64,000 nucleotides of DNA from Sulfitobacter mediterraneus (GCF_003054325.1 NZ_QBKU01000008.1:62001-126000); one strand, 5' to 3'. Counted from the stretch's first letter, positions 8,015-17,388 are shown. Notes: generated by a model not told the origin, from the sequence alone. Numbers and translations are program-made.

Positions 8015-8650
8015 TCAAAGTGGCAAAGCAATGCCCTTGAACGGTGGAAAATCAGCATAGGCTTTTTGCCGCTCTGCCAAAGTGACCTTTGGCGTGTCTC
8101 CGGCCCGCAAAAGCGTGCCACGCGGCGCGATATAGCTCGAGATTGTGCGCAGCGGTTTGGGCCGCCAGACAAGGTTGAACGCCGCCAGCTTGGGGAAGAA
8201 CCACATCTCTGAATAGGGCAGATGGTCATGTACCCACCACGCCAGATCACGCCAGTCGCGCCCATCGGCATAGCGGTCCGCAAACCACGGGATCACCACC
8301 GAGGCACCGGCAATGGCCGCATCGCCAACACCGCGATCCCAGATATGGCACTCCAGCGGGTTGTCGTTGCGGGCGCAATTCAGCCGGTTTTCATTGCCGT
8401 ACCGGTTCAAGTCCGGCGACCGATAGCCCGACCGCACAGCCACCCGGCCAAAGGTCTGTTCCAACGGGTCAAGGAGAGACCTGCAAAACGCTTTGCCATT
8501 CTCAATCACCAGGTCGGGGTTTTCCGGCACATTCGGCACCCCGTGAAACCCCGAGATTTCCGAATACATAAAATCCCGCATGTAGAAATATTTGGACAGG
8601 CGCACCCGGCCAAAGGTCTCAAGGCTCCACATGCTGGCCGGTTTGCGCAT
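8015..8650 (-). CDS. Conserved protein, possible DD-peptidase (M15-like) fold
   Basis: A 211-aa soluble protein without a signal peptide. The middle holds VRSGYRSPDLN, then N..NRLNCARN, then CHIWDRG. This resembles the SGYRS...N...H..G.A.D layout of M15/VanY-like zinc peptidases, but the usual S-x-H-x-x-G-x-A-x-D zinc motif is not intact, so activity is uncertain. I recognise it as a protein common in rhizobia and roseobacters with no assigned role. Its ATG shares one base with the stop codon of the VOC gene upstream (TGATG), indicating coupled translation. Confidence 0.6.
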   Translation of the reverse strand: MRKPASMWSLETFGRVRLSKYFYMRDFMYSEISGFHGVPNVPENPDLVIENGKAFCRSLLDPLEQTFGRVAVRSGYRSPDLNRYGNENRLNCARNDNPLECHIWDRGVGDAAIAGASVVIPWFADRYADGRDWRDLAWWVHDHLPYSEMWFFPKLAAFNLVWRPKPLRTISSYIAPRGTLLRAGDTPKVTLAERQKAYADFPPFKGIALPL

Positions 8651-9078
8651 CAGCCGTATCCGTTCCAGCGAAATTCGCCCTTTGGCCCCAGCGCAGAGAA
8701 CGGGTTATGCGCGACCTCCCAGATGTGCCCTTCGGGGTCGGCAAAGTATCCGATGTGACCGCCCCAGAAAATATCATGTGCCGGTTTCAAGATACGCCCG
8801 CCCGCAGCCTCTGCCGCGGCCAAAAGTGGTGCGACGTCTTCCTTGTTCGGCACGTTGTAGGAAAAGGTTGATGCGCCGCGCCCCAATTCTTCGGGCAGCA
8901 GACCAATGTCATCGGCAAGTTTTTCCAGCGGGTAAATTCCCAAGGTCTGACCAATCAGATCATAGGCAATGACCCCATCGGGGCTGTCCTCACGCGACCA
9001 TCCGAGGGCATCATAAAACGCCGCCAATGCGGTGGGGTCTTTGGCGCCCAGAGTGATCAGGGAAATACGTTGATCCAA
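8650..9078 (-). CDS. VOC family (glyoxalase/bleomycin resistance fold) protein
   Basis: A 142-aa two-module VOC protein. It has the opening beta strand RISLITLGAKDP, the helix LAAFYDALGW, a second module that begins near STFSYNVPN, and the end motif GYFADPEGHIWEVAHNP with the last metal-ligand glutamate. The family includes dioxygenases, isomerases and resistance proteins, so the substrate cannot be given. It overlaps the next gene by one base. Confidence 0.85.
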   Translation of the reverse strand: MDQRISLITLGAKDPTALAAFYDALGWSREDSPDGVIAYDLIGQTLGIYPLEKLADDIGLLPEELGRGASTFSYNVPNKEDVAPLLAAAEAAGGRILKPAHDIFWGGHIGYFADPEGHIWEVAHNPFSALGPKGEFRWNGYG

Positions 9079-9093
9079 TTTACTTATTCCTTT

Positions 9094-9846
9094 TCAAATA
9101 TTTGCCGCCAAAACCTCTTCAATGGCACCAAGAATAAGATCAAGGCACGGCCCGTCCGAAAACCGGTGGTCGGCGTCCTTGACCAGTTTCAGCTGCATAT
9201 CCGGCCCTGTGGCATGTTCAAGCAGCCGCACCGCCGTTTCGACACTGACAGCGGTGTCAGCCGTGCCTTGAAGGAACCGTACCGGAAACGGCAGATCCAG
9301 ATCATCGCGCAACACCAATTGCTTGCGCCCGTCCTCAATCATCCGGCCCGTGATGATGTAAGGTTCCATATAATCGGACGGCAGTTCGACCTGCCCGGTC
9401 TCCGCCAATTGTTGTTTCTGCGCGTCGGTGAAATTGGCCCAATAGCCGTCTTCGGTGAAATCCGGCGCGGCGGCGATGGTCACCAAACCTGCCAAACGCT
9501 TTGGCATGGCACGCGCCAGCAAAAGCGCCTGCCAGCCGCCCATGGAAGACCCCACGGGCAAGATTGGCCCTTCGGTCAACTCGGCCACCACCTCTGCCGT
9601 GTCTTCGGCCCAATCCCCGATGCAGCCATCCGTGAAACTTCCCGAAGATTCGCCATGACCGGAGTAGTCAAAACGCAAAAAGGCGCGGCCCTGCGCCTGC
9701 GCCCATTCTTCAAGAAACACCGCCTTGGTGCCCATCATGTCGGATTTGAGACCGCCCAGAAATACCACACAGGGGCCGCGCCCTTGGGTCAGGTGATAGG
9801 CCAATTTGCGGCCCTGTCTGGTGATCAAAAAAGAAGTGTCGCCCAT
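9094..9846 (-). CDS. Alpha/beta hydrolase, ABHD10/esterase-like
   Basis: A 250-aa serine hydrolase. VVFLGGLKSDMMGTKA carries the oxyanion loop, FDYSGHGES is the strand before the nucleophile region, VGSSMGGW is the nucleophile elbow (Ser about 100), LQGTADTAVS contains the acid, and DADHRFS the histidine (about 227). The set resembles ABHD10-like thioesterases and prolyl-oligopeptidase-type esterases. It sits 15 bases upstream of the VOC gene and is probably co-transcribed with it. Confidence 0.87.
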   Translation of the reverse strand: MGDTSFLITRQGRKLAYHLTQGRGPCVVFLGGLKSDMMGTKAVFLEEWAQAQGRAFLRFDYSGHGESSGSFTDGCIGDWAEDTAEVVAELTEGPILPVGSSMGGWQALLLARAMPKRLAGLVTIAAAPDFTEDGYWANFTDAQKQQLAETGQVELPSDYMEPYIITGRMIEDGRKQLVLRDDLDLPFPVRFLQGTADTAVSVETAVRLLEHATGPDMQLKLVKDADHRFSDGPCLDLILGAIEEVLAANI

Positions 9847-9916
9847 CTGCGTCCCCGGTGTTTTGCGCCATCATGCGCCGCACCGGGGCGGAGGGCAACC
9901 ACCTCAGAACATTGGT

Positions 9917-10162
9917 TCAGCCGCCGATATAGGTGGCTGTCTTGGGGCGATAAAAAACCTTTTGATCGTGCATGCGGCCCAACAGTTCTTCGCCTGCGCG
10001 TTGATCAGCTTCGATCACCCGGATCGATTCTATATCCGCCGGATCCTGATTGCCCAACGCCAGCCGCATCTTGCTCAGCTCACGGCCCCGCGCCCGCAGC
10101 GCCTCTTCGATCAATTCAACGTCACTAACCGACAGGTCAAAGTTGCGATTATAGCTTGCCAT
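9917..10162 (-). CDS. Small conserved hypothetical protein
   Basis: An 81-residue charged protein that begins MASYNRNFDLSVSDVELIEE and is mostly predicted helix with no membrane segment. I prefer ATG at 10162 because a GGGGG stretch lies about 9 bases upstream; an ATG 9 bases earlier (10171) abuts that purine run and is less likely. No known domain is recognised. It lies between the MFS gene and the hydrolase on the same strand. Confidence 0.65.
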   Translation of the reverse strand: MASYNRNFDLSVSDVELIEEALRARGRELSKMRLALGNQDPADIESIRVIEADQRAGEELLGRMHDQKVFYRPKTATYIGG

Positions 10163-10279
10163 TCTGCTCATCCCCCAAGGAAAGGTCGGGGCTGCGTTGC
10201 ACGGCCCCTATGTCGTAAATATAGCCTGATACGTCGTAGTCAATCCATACCTGTGGATCATTTGACGCAGGCACCGTGG

Positions 10280-11539
10280 CTATTCGACCTCAGGCAGCCC
10301 TTTTGCCACAGCTGCCGCAGCCACGGCCATGGCCGCAAAAACCACCAAGGTCGCCTGCGGTCCGATCATCGCCGCGCCGCCGCCGATCACCCCGGCCAAT
10401 AACAACAGACCGCCGATCACCGTATTGCTCACTGCGGCAAAGGCCGCCCTTTGATCTGCGGGTGCGAGGTCGACCAAATAGGTGGAGCGCCCCTGCCGCA
10501 CCCCGTGATAGGCAATCATCAACACAAAAAGCACAACCGGCATCGCCCAGAATGCTGTCGCCAACCCGGCAAGCCACAGGCCCACGGCGGCACACATTGC
10601 AGCCGCGCCCGTGCCGCCTGCCAGCATCAGAACCTTGCGGCTGGACCTGTCAGACAAACGGCCCCAGACATAAGAACTGATCAAGGAGGCCAGCGCCGAG
10701 GCCAGAACCAATGCGCCAAGCCGTCCAAGGCCGCTGCCCTGTGATTGTCCAGCAAGGATCACCAAATAGGGCGGCGCCAACGCGGTCGAGACCAAAAGCC
10801 CCCGCACCAAAACAAACCGGCGCAGATCGGCGTTGTCCCGCAACACTGCAAATCCGGCTGATCGTGCAGCGGTCGCCTCGCTTGGCGCTTCTTCAAGGCT
10901 TGAAAATAACAGCGCCGCGGCCAGCCAAAGGCCCGCCGCCAGCGCGATGGCCAAGATGATCGCCGCGCGGTTTTGCGCAAGCCCCGACAACAGGAGCCCC
11001 GCAAAAACCAACACCGCGACTGAGGCGAAAGATCCGGCAAGCCCGGTCACCGCCCCGCGCCGGGTTTTGGCGACAGTTTTCCCCAGAATATCCTTGTAGG
11101 ACACCGAACAGGCCGCGCGGCACAACGCCAGCGCGGCAAGTGCCGCACAGATGGCAATGCCCGCCGCGGTGCCTTCGAGAAACAATGCGGCCAGCACGAT
11201 CAAACCGGCCGCGATCCCCTGCCCGGCGCTGCCAATCACCCAGGCCCATTTGCGCCGTGCCATACCCTGCACCCAAGCCGCCAGCGGCATTTGCGGCAAC
11301 AGCGCCCCGGCCTCCCGGATCGGGACAAGCGCACCGGCATAGACCGCAGGTGCGCCGAGTGCCGTGAGAAGCCACGCCAACACCAGCTTTGGGTCAATCA
11401 GCCCATCCGCAACCTTGGTCATCGACAAAGACATCACATGCCGCAGCCCATTGCGGGCCTCGGCTTGATCAATGTCTTGCACGGCGCCTTCTGCCCCGGT
11501 GATCGCGGCAAAGGTCTGCTGGCTGGTCGGATGGGTCAT
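10280..11539 (-). CDS. MFS transporter
   Basis: A 419-aa integral membrane protein with about 12 hydrophobic segments. The loops carry MFS-type motifs: WVQGMARRKWAWVIGS between helices 2 and 3, and VWGRLSDRSSRKVLML in the second half. The C-terminal half contains an AYHGVRQGRSTYLVDLAP segment typical of uncharacterised roseobacter MFS proteins. It probably moves a small solute or drug. It follows the creatininase-family gene after 59 bases on the same strand. Confidence 0.88.
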   Translation of the reverse strand: MTHPTSQQTFAAITGAEGAVQDIDQAEARNGLRHVMSLSMTKVADGLIDPKLVLAWLLTALGAPAVYAGALVPIREAGALLPQMPLAAWVQGMARRKWAWVIGSAGQGIAAGLIVLAALFLEGTAAGIAICAALAALALCRAACSVSYKDILGKTVAKTRRGAVTGLAGSFASVAVLVFAGLLLSGLAQNRAAIILAIALAAGLWLAAALLFSSLEEAPSEATAARSAGFAVLRDNADLRRFVLVRGLLVSTALAPPYLVILAGQSQGSGLGRLGALVLASALASLISSYVWGRLSDRSSRKVLMLAGGTGAAAMCAAVGLWLAGLATAFWAMPVVLFVLMIAYHGVRQGRSTYLVDLAPADQRAAFAAVSNTVIGGLLLLAGVIGGGAAMIGPQATLVVFAAMAVAAAAVAKGLPEVE

Positions 11540-11598
11540 GGGCGGTCCGTTTTGGCTGGCATGTGAGGCTCAACCAGCTAGGGCAACGCCCCGCATCC

Positions 11599-12420
11599 TC
11601 AAGTGCCGGGCCGGAATGCCACACCGCCAGCGCCATCGGCACGCAGATCTTCGGGCGCCGCCCATGTGTCTGGATCAGTGATCATCGCCGCAAGGGCATC
11701 CGCGCTCACTTCGATCAGCCGCTCACCCTTATAGGCAGTGGCCCGCGCCGGATTGCCAGCCACGCCATTGCCCGTCAAATGGGTGAAGGGCCGCCAACGA
11801 TAGGACGCCTTGCCCGCCCTGAGAAAGCTTGGCCCATCAACGGCTTTGCTGGCCAATGCTGCCAGATCGCTGCTGTCCACCAGATCCCCCTCTAGCGCCA
11901 TCATCATCGCGGTTTCCGCCTCGCAGGCGTGTTGCATACCGTCCTGATCCTCAAGAATACCGCGCAATTCTTCTGCCGCCTCAGCCGGATAGGTAGTGGC
12001 AACCAATGTTGCGTCCACAACCGGTGCCAGTTCGTCACAGATCTGATGCATGGCAATGATATTGCCGCCGTGAGAGTTGGAGATCAGGATATCGCGAAAT
12101 CCGTGCCGGGTGATCGACACAATCAAATCCTTAACCAAGGCGCGAAACGTTGCATGGCTGATGGTGAGTGTTCCGCCAAAAGGCATGTGATGCTCTGACA
12201 GCCCCGACCAGACCACGGGGGTGACAACCACCGGACGGGTGTCACTGGCCTTGCGGGCCGCGCGAATTGCCACTTCATGGCCGAGCCGCGTGTCAGTCAT
12301 CGTAGGCAGATGTGGGCCATGCTGTTCGATGGAGGCCACGGGCAGGATCACCACCGCATTTTCATCGGCCAAACGGCGCAGATCCTGCGCCTTGAGATTT
12401 TGCCATTCCACTTCGATCAT
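11599..12420 (-). CDS. Creatininase family amidohydrolase
   Basis: A 273-aa protein with the creatininase metal-site pattern: LPVASIEQHGPHLPTMTD near the N terminus (Glu, His, Asp ligands), ISNSHGGN in the middle, and HACEAETAMM later with the Glu ligand. Relatives cleave creatinine, amides or pterin-type substrates, and the substrate here is unknown. ATG at 12420 follows a GAGGAG Shine-Dalgarno sequence; the longer frame lacks conservation. Next to an MFS gene, it may act on an imported or exported metabolite (inference). Confidence 0.88.
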   Translation of the reverse strand: MIEVEWQNLKAQDLRRLADENAVVILPVASIEQHGPHLPTMTDTRLGHEVAIRAARKASDTRPVVVTPVVWSGLSEHHMPFGGTLTISHATFRALVKDLIVSITRHGFRDILISNSHGGNIIAMHQICDELAPVVDATLVATTYPAEAAEELRGILEDQDGMQHACEAETAMMMALEGDLVDSSDLAALASKAVDGPSFLRAGKASYRWRPFTHLTGNGVAGNPARATAYKGERLIEVSADALAAMITDPDTWAAPEDLRADGAGGVAFRPGT

Positions 12421-12659
12421 CTTGTTCTCCTCTGCCGTCTGGGAATTGCCGGCGCTGCGACAGTCTTGCATGGCCAACTAGACCTGTTCGCCCCATGGGA
12501 TGCAATCCATCGCCCAGCTGCATCTGTGGCTTTCTGTCCGCTATCCAGCGCAACGTTAACCCAGCACTTGACCTTACCAGCCTGCCACGCCAAACAGCGC
12601 CCACACATAACCCGCAACCGGGCGTCTCGTGGGCGCCAAACTGACGAGGAGCGCCCCTG

Positions 12660-14606
12660 ATGGCTCAAATCTCTCTCACCCTTCCCGATGGCAATGCACG
12701 CAGCTACGACGCAGGTATCACTGCGGGCGAAGTCGCGGCCGATATCTCCAAATCCCTTGGCAAAAAGGCGATCAGCGCCACCGTGAACGGTGCGCATTTT
12801 GATCTGGCATGGCCGATTGAAACAGACGCCGATATCGCCATCCACACCATGGCCGACGAAGACCAAGCCAACGAACTGGTCCGTCACGATCTGGCACATA
12901 TTATGGCCCGCGCCGTGCAAGAAATCTGGCCAGACACCAAAGTGACCATCGGTCCGGTGATCAAGGACGGCTGGTACTACGACTTTGACCGCAAAGACCC
13001 GTTTACCCCCGAAGATCTTGGCCTCATCGAGAAAAAGATGAAGGAAATCATCAACAAGCGTGACCCCGTGCGCACCGAAGTTTGGGACCGCGCCCGCGCG
13101 ATCAAGCATTACGAGGACAATGGCGAGCCCTATAAGGTTGAACTGATCGACGCGATCCCCGGTGATGAGCCGCTGCGCATGTACTGGCATGGCGACTGGC
13201 AGGATCTGTGCCGCGGCCCGCATTTGCAACACACCGGCCAAGTGCCGGGCGATGCCTTCAAACTGATGTCCATCGCTGGCGCCTATTGGCGGGGCGACAG
13301 CGACCGCGCCATGCTGCAACGGATCTACGGCGTGGCCTTCACCGGCAAGGAAAAGCTGCGTGCGCATCTGAACATGCTCGAAGAAGCCGCCAAACGCGAC
13401 CACCGCAAGTTGGGCCGCGAGATGGATCTGTTCCACATGCAGGAAGAGGCCCCCGGACAGGTGTTCTGGCACGCCAATGGCTGGCAAATCTACACCGAGT
13501 TGCAAGACTACATGCGCCGCCAGCAACGCAAGGGCGGCTACGTGGAGGTCAACACCCCGCAGGTTGTAGACCGCAAGTTGTGGGAAGCCTCGGGCCACTG
13601 GGAAAAATATCAAGAAAACATGTTTATCGTCGAAGTGGACGAAGAGCATGCCCGCGAGAAAGCCGTCAACGCGCTCAAGCCGATGAACTGCCCCTGCCAC
13701 GTACAGATCTTTAACCAAGGTCTGAAATCCTATCGCGATCTGCCGCTGCGGATGGCGGAATTTGGCTCGTGCAACCGGTATGAGCCATCGGGCGCTTTGC
13801 ATGGCATCATGCGCGTGCGCGGCTTTACCCAGGACGACGGGCATATTTTCTGCCGTGAGGACCAGATTGAGGCGGAAACCGCCGAATTCATCACCTTCCT
13901 CAGCAATATCTACAAAGATCTGGGCTTTGAGAACTTCAGCGTGAAATTCTCGGACCGTCCTGAAACACGCTCTGGCTCGGACGAGGTTTGGGACAAAGCC
14001 GAAGAGGCGCTTTTGTCTGCAACCCGCGCCGCCGGGATCGAACCGGAACTGAACCCCGGCGAAGGCGCATTTTATGGCCCGAAGCTGGAGTTTGTCCTGA
14101 CCGACGCCATTGGCCGTGATTGGCAATGCGGCACCCATCAGGTGGATTTTGTCCTGCCCGAACGGCTTGACGCGACCTATGTCGGTGCAGATGGCGCAAA
14201 GCATCACCCCGTGATGCTTCACCGCGCGACATTGGGCAGCTTTGAGCGGTTCATCGGCATCCTGATCGAAGAACACGCCGGCAAACTGCCCTTCTGGCTG
14301 GCCCCGCGTCAGGTTGTTGTGGCCTCGATCACATCCGAGGCTGACGATTATGTGGTTGAAGTTGTTGAGACTCTCAAGGCCGCCGGTGTGCGGGCCGAGG
14401 CCGACATGCGCAACGAAAAGATCAACTACAAGGTTCGTGAACATTCGGTTGGCAAGGTGCCAGTGATCCTTGCCGTGGGTGGCCGTGAGGTTGAGGAAAA
14501 GACCGTATCTGTACGCCGTTTGGGCGAAAAACAGACTTCGGTGCAGGCATTGGCCGATGTCGCTGCGGCGCTTGGCGTTGAGGCCACGCCGCCCGATCTG
14601 CGCTGA
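12660..14606 (+). CDS. thrS: Threonyl-tRNA synthetase
   Basis: ThrS charges tRNA-Thr with threonine in the cytoplasm. The 648-aa protein has the TGS domain (about 1-60), the editing TAS/SAD domain with [10 protein letters not shown] (about 76-85), the class II core with zinc ligands in MNCPCH, the [15 protein letters not shown] motif 2 region and GTHQVDF, and the anticodon-binding domain at the end ([10 protein letters not shown] onward). ATG follows GACGAGGAGC. An intrinsic terminator follows the stop. It stands alone, divergent from the creatininase gene. Confidence 0.98.
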   Translation: MAQISLTLPDGNARSYDAGITAGEVAADISKSLGKKAISATVNGAHFDLAWPIETDADIAIHTMADEDQANELVRHDLAHIMARAVQEIWPDTKVTIGPVIKDGWYYDFDRKDPFTPEDLGLIEKKMKEIINKRDPVRTEVWDRARAIKHYEDNGEPYKVELIDAIPGDEPLRMYWHGDWQDLCRGPHLQHTGQVPGDAFKLMSIAGAYWRGDSDRAMLQRIYGVAFTGKEKLRAHLNMLEEAAKRDHRKLGREMDLFHMQEEAPGQVFWHANGWQIYTELQDYMRRQQRKGGYVEVNTPQVVDRKLWEASGHWEKYQENMFIVEVDEEHAREKAVNALKPMNCPCHVQIFNQGLKSYRDLPLRMAEFGSCNRYEPSGALHGIMRVRGFTQDDGHIFCREDQIEAETAEFITFLSNIYKDLGFENFSVKFSDRPETRSGSDEVWDKAEEALLSATRAAGIEPELNPGEGAFYGPKLEFVLTDAIGRDWQCGTHQVDFVLPERLDATYVGADGAKHHPVMLHRATLGSFERFIGILIEEHAGKLPFWLAPRQVVVASITSEADDYVVEVVETLKAAGVRAEADMRNEKINYKVREHSVGKVPVILAVGGREVEEKTVSVRRLGEKQTSVQALADVAAALGVEATPPDLR

Positions 14607-14617
14607 TCGAAGCCTTT

Positions 14618-14687
14618 GTAACATTCCTCACACGGGGCCGTTTGCGCGGCCCCGTTTTTTGTGGGCCTGTAACATTTCACACGGGCC
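14618..14687 (+). repeat. Short direct repeat flanking the thrS terminator
   Basis: GTAACATTCCTCACACGGGG at 14618-14637 and GTAACATTTCACACGGGCC at 14669-14687 are near copies on either side of the terminator stem. The left copy overlaps the 5' arm of the hairpin. It may be a local duplication or two binding sites ahead of the bufferin operon. Confidence 0.5.
14632..14660 (+). terminator. Intrinsic terminator of thrS
   Basis: An 8-bp GC stem (CGGGGCCG and CGGCCCCG) with a short loop is followed directly by TTTTTT (14655-14660), 26 bases past the thrS stop. Confidence 0.92.
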
Positions 14688-14834
14688 AAACGCCAAAATC
14701 GCAACAAATCCCCCGAATTTTCCGGCAAATCCTGACAGGATCGTGACACACTCCCTCGTGAGTGGTGTTAGCTTGGGTTGAATGCTTTACTATTCCCATC
14801 ACCCGTTGATTTGACCACTAAAGGAAGTTTTTAC

Positions 14835-15137
14835 ATGTCCAACACACTCAAATCCGTCGCGCTTGCAGGCGCCGTTGCCGCAGCAATGACCGCCCAAACC
14901 ACCACAGCTGAGGCGGCCTCAAAAGAGAAATGCTATGGTGTCTCTCTGGCCGGTGAAAACGACTGTGCCGCAGGTCCAGGCACAACATGCGCGGGTACAT
15001 CCGTCACCGATTATCAGGGCAACGCCTGGACCTTGGTCGACGCCGGCACATGCGACAGCATTGACCTGCCCGCCATGGCAGACGGTTCCGCGCGCAAAGG
15101 CTCGCTCGAAGCACTCGACCGCGACCTGCCTGCATAA
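14835..15137 (+). CDS. bufA: Bufferin-type RiPP precursor (DUF2282)
   Basis: A 100-residue precursor with a Sec-type signal peptide ([20 protein letters not shown], cleavage likely after AEA at about 27). The exported part has exactly four cysteines: Cys33 in EKCYGV, Cys44 in NDCAAG, Cys52 in TTCAG and Cys73 in GTCDSI. This is the DUF2282 pattern of bufferins. In that class an MNIO enzyme modifies cysteines to sulfur-containing heterocycles, and the product binds copper in the periplasm (established for the family, inferred here). ATG at 14835 follows AAGGAAG. It is the first gene of the operon and is followed by a hairpin, which suits a highly expressed precursor. Confidence 0.88.
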   Translation: MSNTLKSVALAGAVAAAMTAQTTTAEAASKEKCYGVSLAGENDCAAGPGTTCAGTSVTDYQGNAWTLVDAGTCDSIDLPAMADGSARKGSLEALDRDLPA

Positions 15138-15144
15138 GACATTT

Positions 15145-15175
15145 GTTCCGGGCGGCCCCTGCGGCGGCCCGGAAC
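15145..15175 (+). promoter_or_regulatory. Intercistronic hairpin between bufA and bufB
   Basis: GTTCCGGGC (15145-15153) and GCCCGGAAC (15167-15175) form a perfect 9-bp stem 8 bases after the precursor stop. There is no T-tract, so it is more likely an mRNA-stabilising or partial attenuation structure that lets the precursor be made in excess of the enzymes. This role is inferred. Confidence 0.6.
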
Positions 15176-15201
15176 ACCTTTGCTCCACCGGAGGGCGCAT
15201 C

Positions 15202-16050
15202 ATGCTCGACACGCGGCCCCGATTTGACCAGCTGCCAAATGCAGCCGGAATCGGATACAAACCCCAACATTTTCAAGAGCTTCTGGATGATCCCGGCGCT
15301 GTTGAATGGGTTGAGGTTCATGCCGAAAACTACATGGGTGACGGCGGACGCCCCTTGGCCCAGTTGCAGGCTTTGTCAGAAACCTTTGCGATCTCCATTC
15401 ATGGCGTAGGCCTGTCCATCGGCGGCCAGCAACCGCTTGATAAGGCACATCTAAATCGGCTCAAACGCCTGTGCGACCGCATCAAACCCGCCAGCTTCTC
15501 AGAACATCTTGCTTGGTCCACTCATGGCGCGGAATTCATGAATGATCTGCTACCCCTGCCCTATACAGCAGAAACACTGACCCTCGTGAGCGACCATATC
15601 AATCAGGTACAGGACACATTGGGCCGTCAAATGCTGCTCGAAAACCCGTCCAGCTATCTGGCTTTTGTCGAGTCCACCTTTTCAGAAGCAGACTTTTTAT
15701 CAGAAGTTACCCACAAGACCGCCTGCGGTCTCTTGCTGGATGTGAATAATGTCTTCATTTCATCCACAAATCTGGATCTCAGCCCGCAATCCTATATTGA
15801 TGCCTATCCTACCGACTGTGTTGGCGAGATCCATGTGGGCGGCCATGACGAAGACGAGGATGATTTTGGCGCGCCTCTGTTAATTGACAGCCACGCCAAG
15901 CCCGTAGTTGATCCGGTTTGGTCTTTGCTGACCTACGCACTTGCACAAACCGGACCGAAACCGGTTTTGGTGGAGTGGGACAACGATATTCCGCCTTGGC
16001 CCACCCTCAGGGACGAAGCCAAACGCGCCGCGATGGCCCTTGCAGGATGA
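15202..16050 (+). CDS. bufB: MNIO (DUF692) RiPP-modifying oxidase, BufB-like
   Basis: A 282-aa TIM-barrel member of the multinuclear non-heme iron oxidases. The probable metal ligands are in family order: EVHAEN (His40, Glu42), SIHGVG (His67), SFSEHLAW (Glu101, His102), LENPSSYL (Glu147), LDVNN (Asp180), EIHVGGHD (His211, His215), DSH (Asp229, His231) and VEWDND (Glu258). Such enzymes oxidise precursor cysteines together with a DUF2063-type partner. ATG at 15202 follows GGAGG; an upstream in-frame extension overlaps bufA and is not conserved. It overlaps bufC by ATGA. Confidence 0.93.
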   Translation: MLDTRPRFDQLPNAAGIGYKPQHFQELLDDPGAVEWVEVHAENYMGDGGRPLAQLQALSETFAISIHGVGLSIGGQQPLDKAHLNRLKRLCDRIKPASFSEHLAWSTHGAEFMNDLLPLPYTAETLTLVSDHINQVQDTLGRQMLLENPSSYLAFVESTFSEADFLSEVTHKTACGLLLDVNNVFISSTNLDLSPQSYIDAYPTDCVGEIHVGGHDEDEDDFGAPLLIDSHAKPVVDPVWSLLTYALAQTGPKPVLVEWDNDIPPWPTLRDEAKRAAMALAG

Positions 16051-16790
16051 CCAAAGCAGAACAATTTCGCGCAGGCTTGCTGGACCCGGCACTGGCGGTC
16101 CCAGACGGCCTGATCGACGGCAAAAGCCAACCGGCGGGCCGCAGATATGACGTCTATCGCAACAATGTCACCACCTCGCTTTGTGAGGCGCTCTCAACTG
16201 CATTCCCATTGGTCCGCAAGCTGATTGGTCCACAGAATTTCGACAATCTTGCGCCGCTTTTCGTTCGAAACCACCCCCCCAAGTCACCACTCATGATGCA
16301 CTATGGCATTGATTTTCCAGTATTTATAAAGAACTTCGCACCCCTTGCGCATATTGGATACTTGGCTGACGCTGCGCGGCTTGATCAGGCGCTACGCCGC
16401 TCATATCACGCCGCAGATGCCCCAGCCTTTGACCCAAGCGGACTGCAAACCATGGCCCCTGATGCGTTGTCGGAAATGCAAATTCAGCTTGCTCCATCCA
16501 GCCTGATATTGCGATCTGAATGGCCTCTCTACGACATCTGGCGGTTCAATAATGAAGATGGCGCTCCCAAACCGCAGGCTGTTGCACAGGATATCCTGAT
16601 CACTCGGCCAGAATTTGATCCACAGCCATGGTTGCTGCCCTCGGGGGCGGCGATTTGGCTGGAGGCCATGGCCCAAGGCCAGACTTTTGGTGCGGCGCAT
16701 GACCTCACCTTAGCACAGATGCCTGATTTTGATCTCACCGCCGCTCTTACAACGGCCCTCACATCCCAGGCCTTTAAAGAAACCCCGTAA
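16047..16790 (+). CDS. bufC: DUF2063 RiPP partner protein, BufC-like
   Basis: A 247-aa protein whose N-terminal half matches the DUF2063 pattern: FRAGLLDP, then [19 protein letters not shown] and FPLVRKLIG. In MNIO systems this subunit holds the precursor and activates the oxidase; older annotation calls it a putative DNA-binding protein. The start overlaps the bufB stop (ATGA, 16047-16050), indicating equal, coupled synthesis of the two subunits. The C-terminal half ([14 protein letters not shown] onward) is the domain that usually follows in this family. Confidence 0.9.
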   Translation: MTKAEQFRAGLLDPALAVPDGLIDGKSQPAGRRYDVYRNNVTTSLCEALSTAFPLVRKLIGPQNFDNLAPLFVRNHPPKSPLMMHYGIDFPVFIKNFAPLAHIGYLADAARLDQALRRSYHAADAPAFDPSGLQTMAPDALSEMQIQLAPSSLILRSEWPLYDIWRFNNEDGAPKPQAVAQDILITRPEFDPQPWLLPSGAAIWLEAMAQGQTFGAAHDLTLAQMPDFDLTAALTTALTSQAFKETP

Positions 16791-16799
16791 GGAACTGAT

Positions 16800-17342
16800 A
16801 TGAAACCTCTTATCTCTCTGCATGACGCAGTCTTTTCCAAACTTGAACAGGCCAATTGGCTGCTTCCAACCCTCGCAAGGTTCCTTTTTGCAGCTGTCCT
16901 GCTGGTCTATTTCCTCAACTCCGGCCTCACCAAAATCGGAGATGGGGTGTCTGGTCTGTGGACACCTTCCGTAGGGGCCTACGCCCAAATCTTCCCGCGC
17001 GTTCTCGAAGAGGCCGGCTATGACACGGACGCACTTGGACTTTTCCACCGGTTGATCGTGCTGGCAGGAACATGGGCGGAGTTCATTTTGCCTGCATTGA
17101 TTGTCGTTGGCTTGCTCACCCGCCTTGCAGCCCTCGGAATGATCGGCTTTATCGCGGTGCAATCGCTCACCGACATCTATGGCCACGGTCAGGGCGGCGT
17201 ATTAGGCGCATGGTTCGACCGTTTTCCAGACGCGGTCATCATGGACCAGAGGGCCTTGTGGGTGCTTTTGTTGTTGGTTCTGGTCGTCAAAGGCGCGGGG
17301 CCTTTGTCCTTCGACCGGGCCTTGAAGCGCGGCAGCATCTGA
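16800..17342 (+). CDS. DoxX family membrane protein, BufD-like
   Basis: A 180-aa integral membrane protein with about four hydrophobic segments (roughly 22-42, 80-100, 105-120, 148-165). A long insert between helices 1 and 2 carries SGLTKIGD and WTPSVGAYAQI. DoxX proteins often close DUF2282-DUF692-DUF2063 operons; a redox or membrane-electron role has been proposed but not proven. It begins 9 bases after bufC and is followed by a strong hairpin, so it is the last gene of the operon. Confidence 0.88.
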   Translation: MKPLISLHDAVFSKLEQANWLLPTLARFLFAAVLLVYFLNSGLTKIGDGVSGLWTPSVGAYAQIFPRVLEEAGYDTDALGLFHRLIVLAGTWAEFILPALIVVGLLTRLAALGMIGFIAVQSLTDIYGHGQGGVLGAWFDRFPDAVIMDQRALWVLLLLVLVVKGAGPLSFDRALKRGSI

Positions 17343-17355
17343 CGTTTTAGACAAC

Positions 17356-17380
17356 GCTGGCGCGTCTGTGTCGCGCCAGC
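17356..17380. terminator. Hairpin between convergent bufD and arsC-like genes
   Basis: A perfect 9-bp stem, GCTGGCGCG and CGCGCCAGC, with a 7-nt loop. No long T-run follows on either strand, but the position between two convergent stops suggests a shared terminator. Confidence 0.65.
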
Positions 17381-17388
17381 CGCCCCCC

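Noticed and set aside
12417-14624. A 735-codon open frame on the strand opposite thrS
   Set aside because: It lies fully antisense to a clearly coding gene and has no family motifs; high-GC codon use often leaves such antisense frames open.
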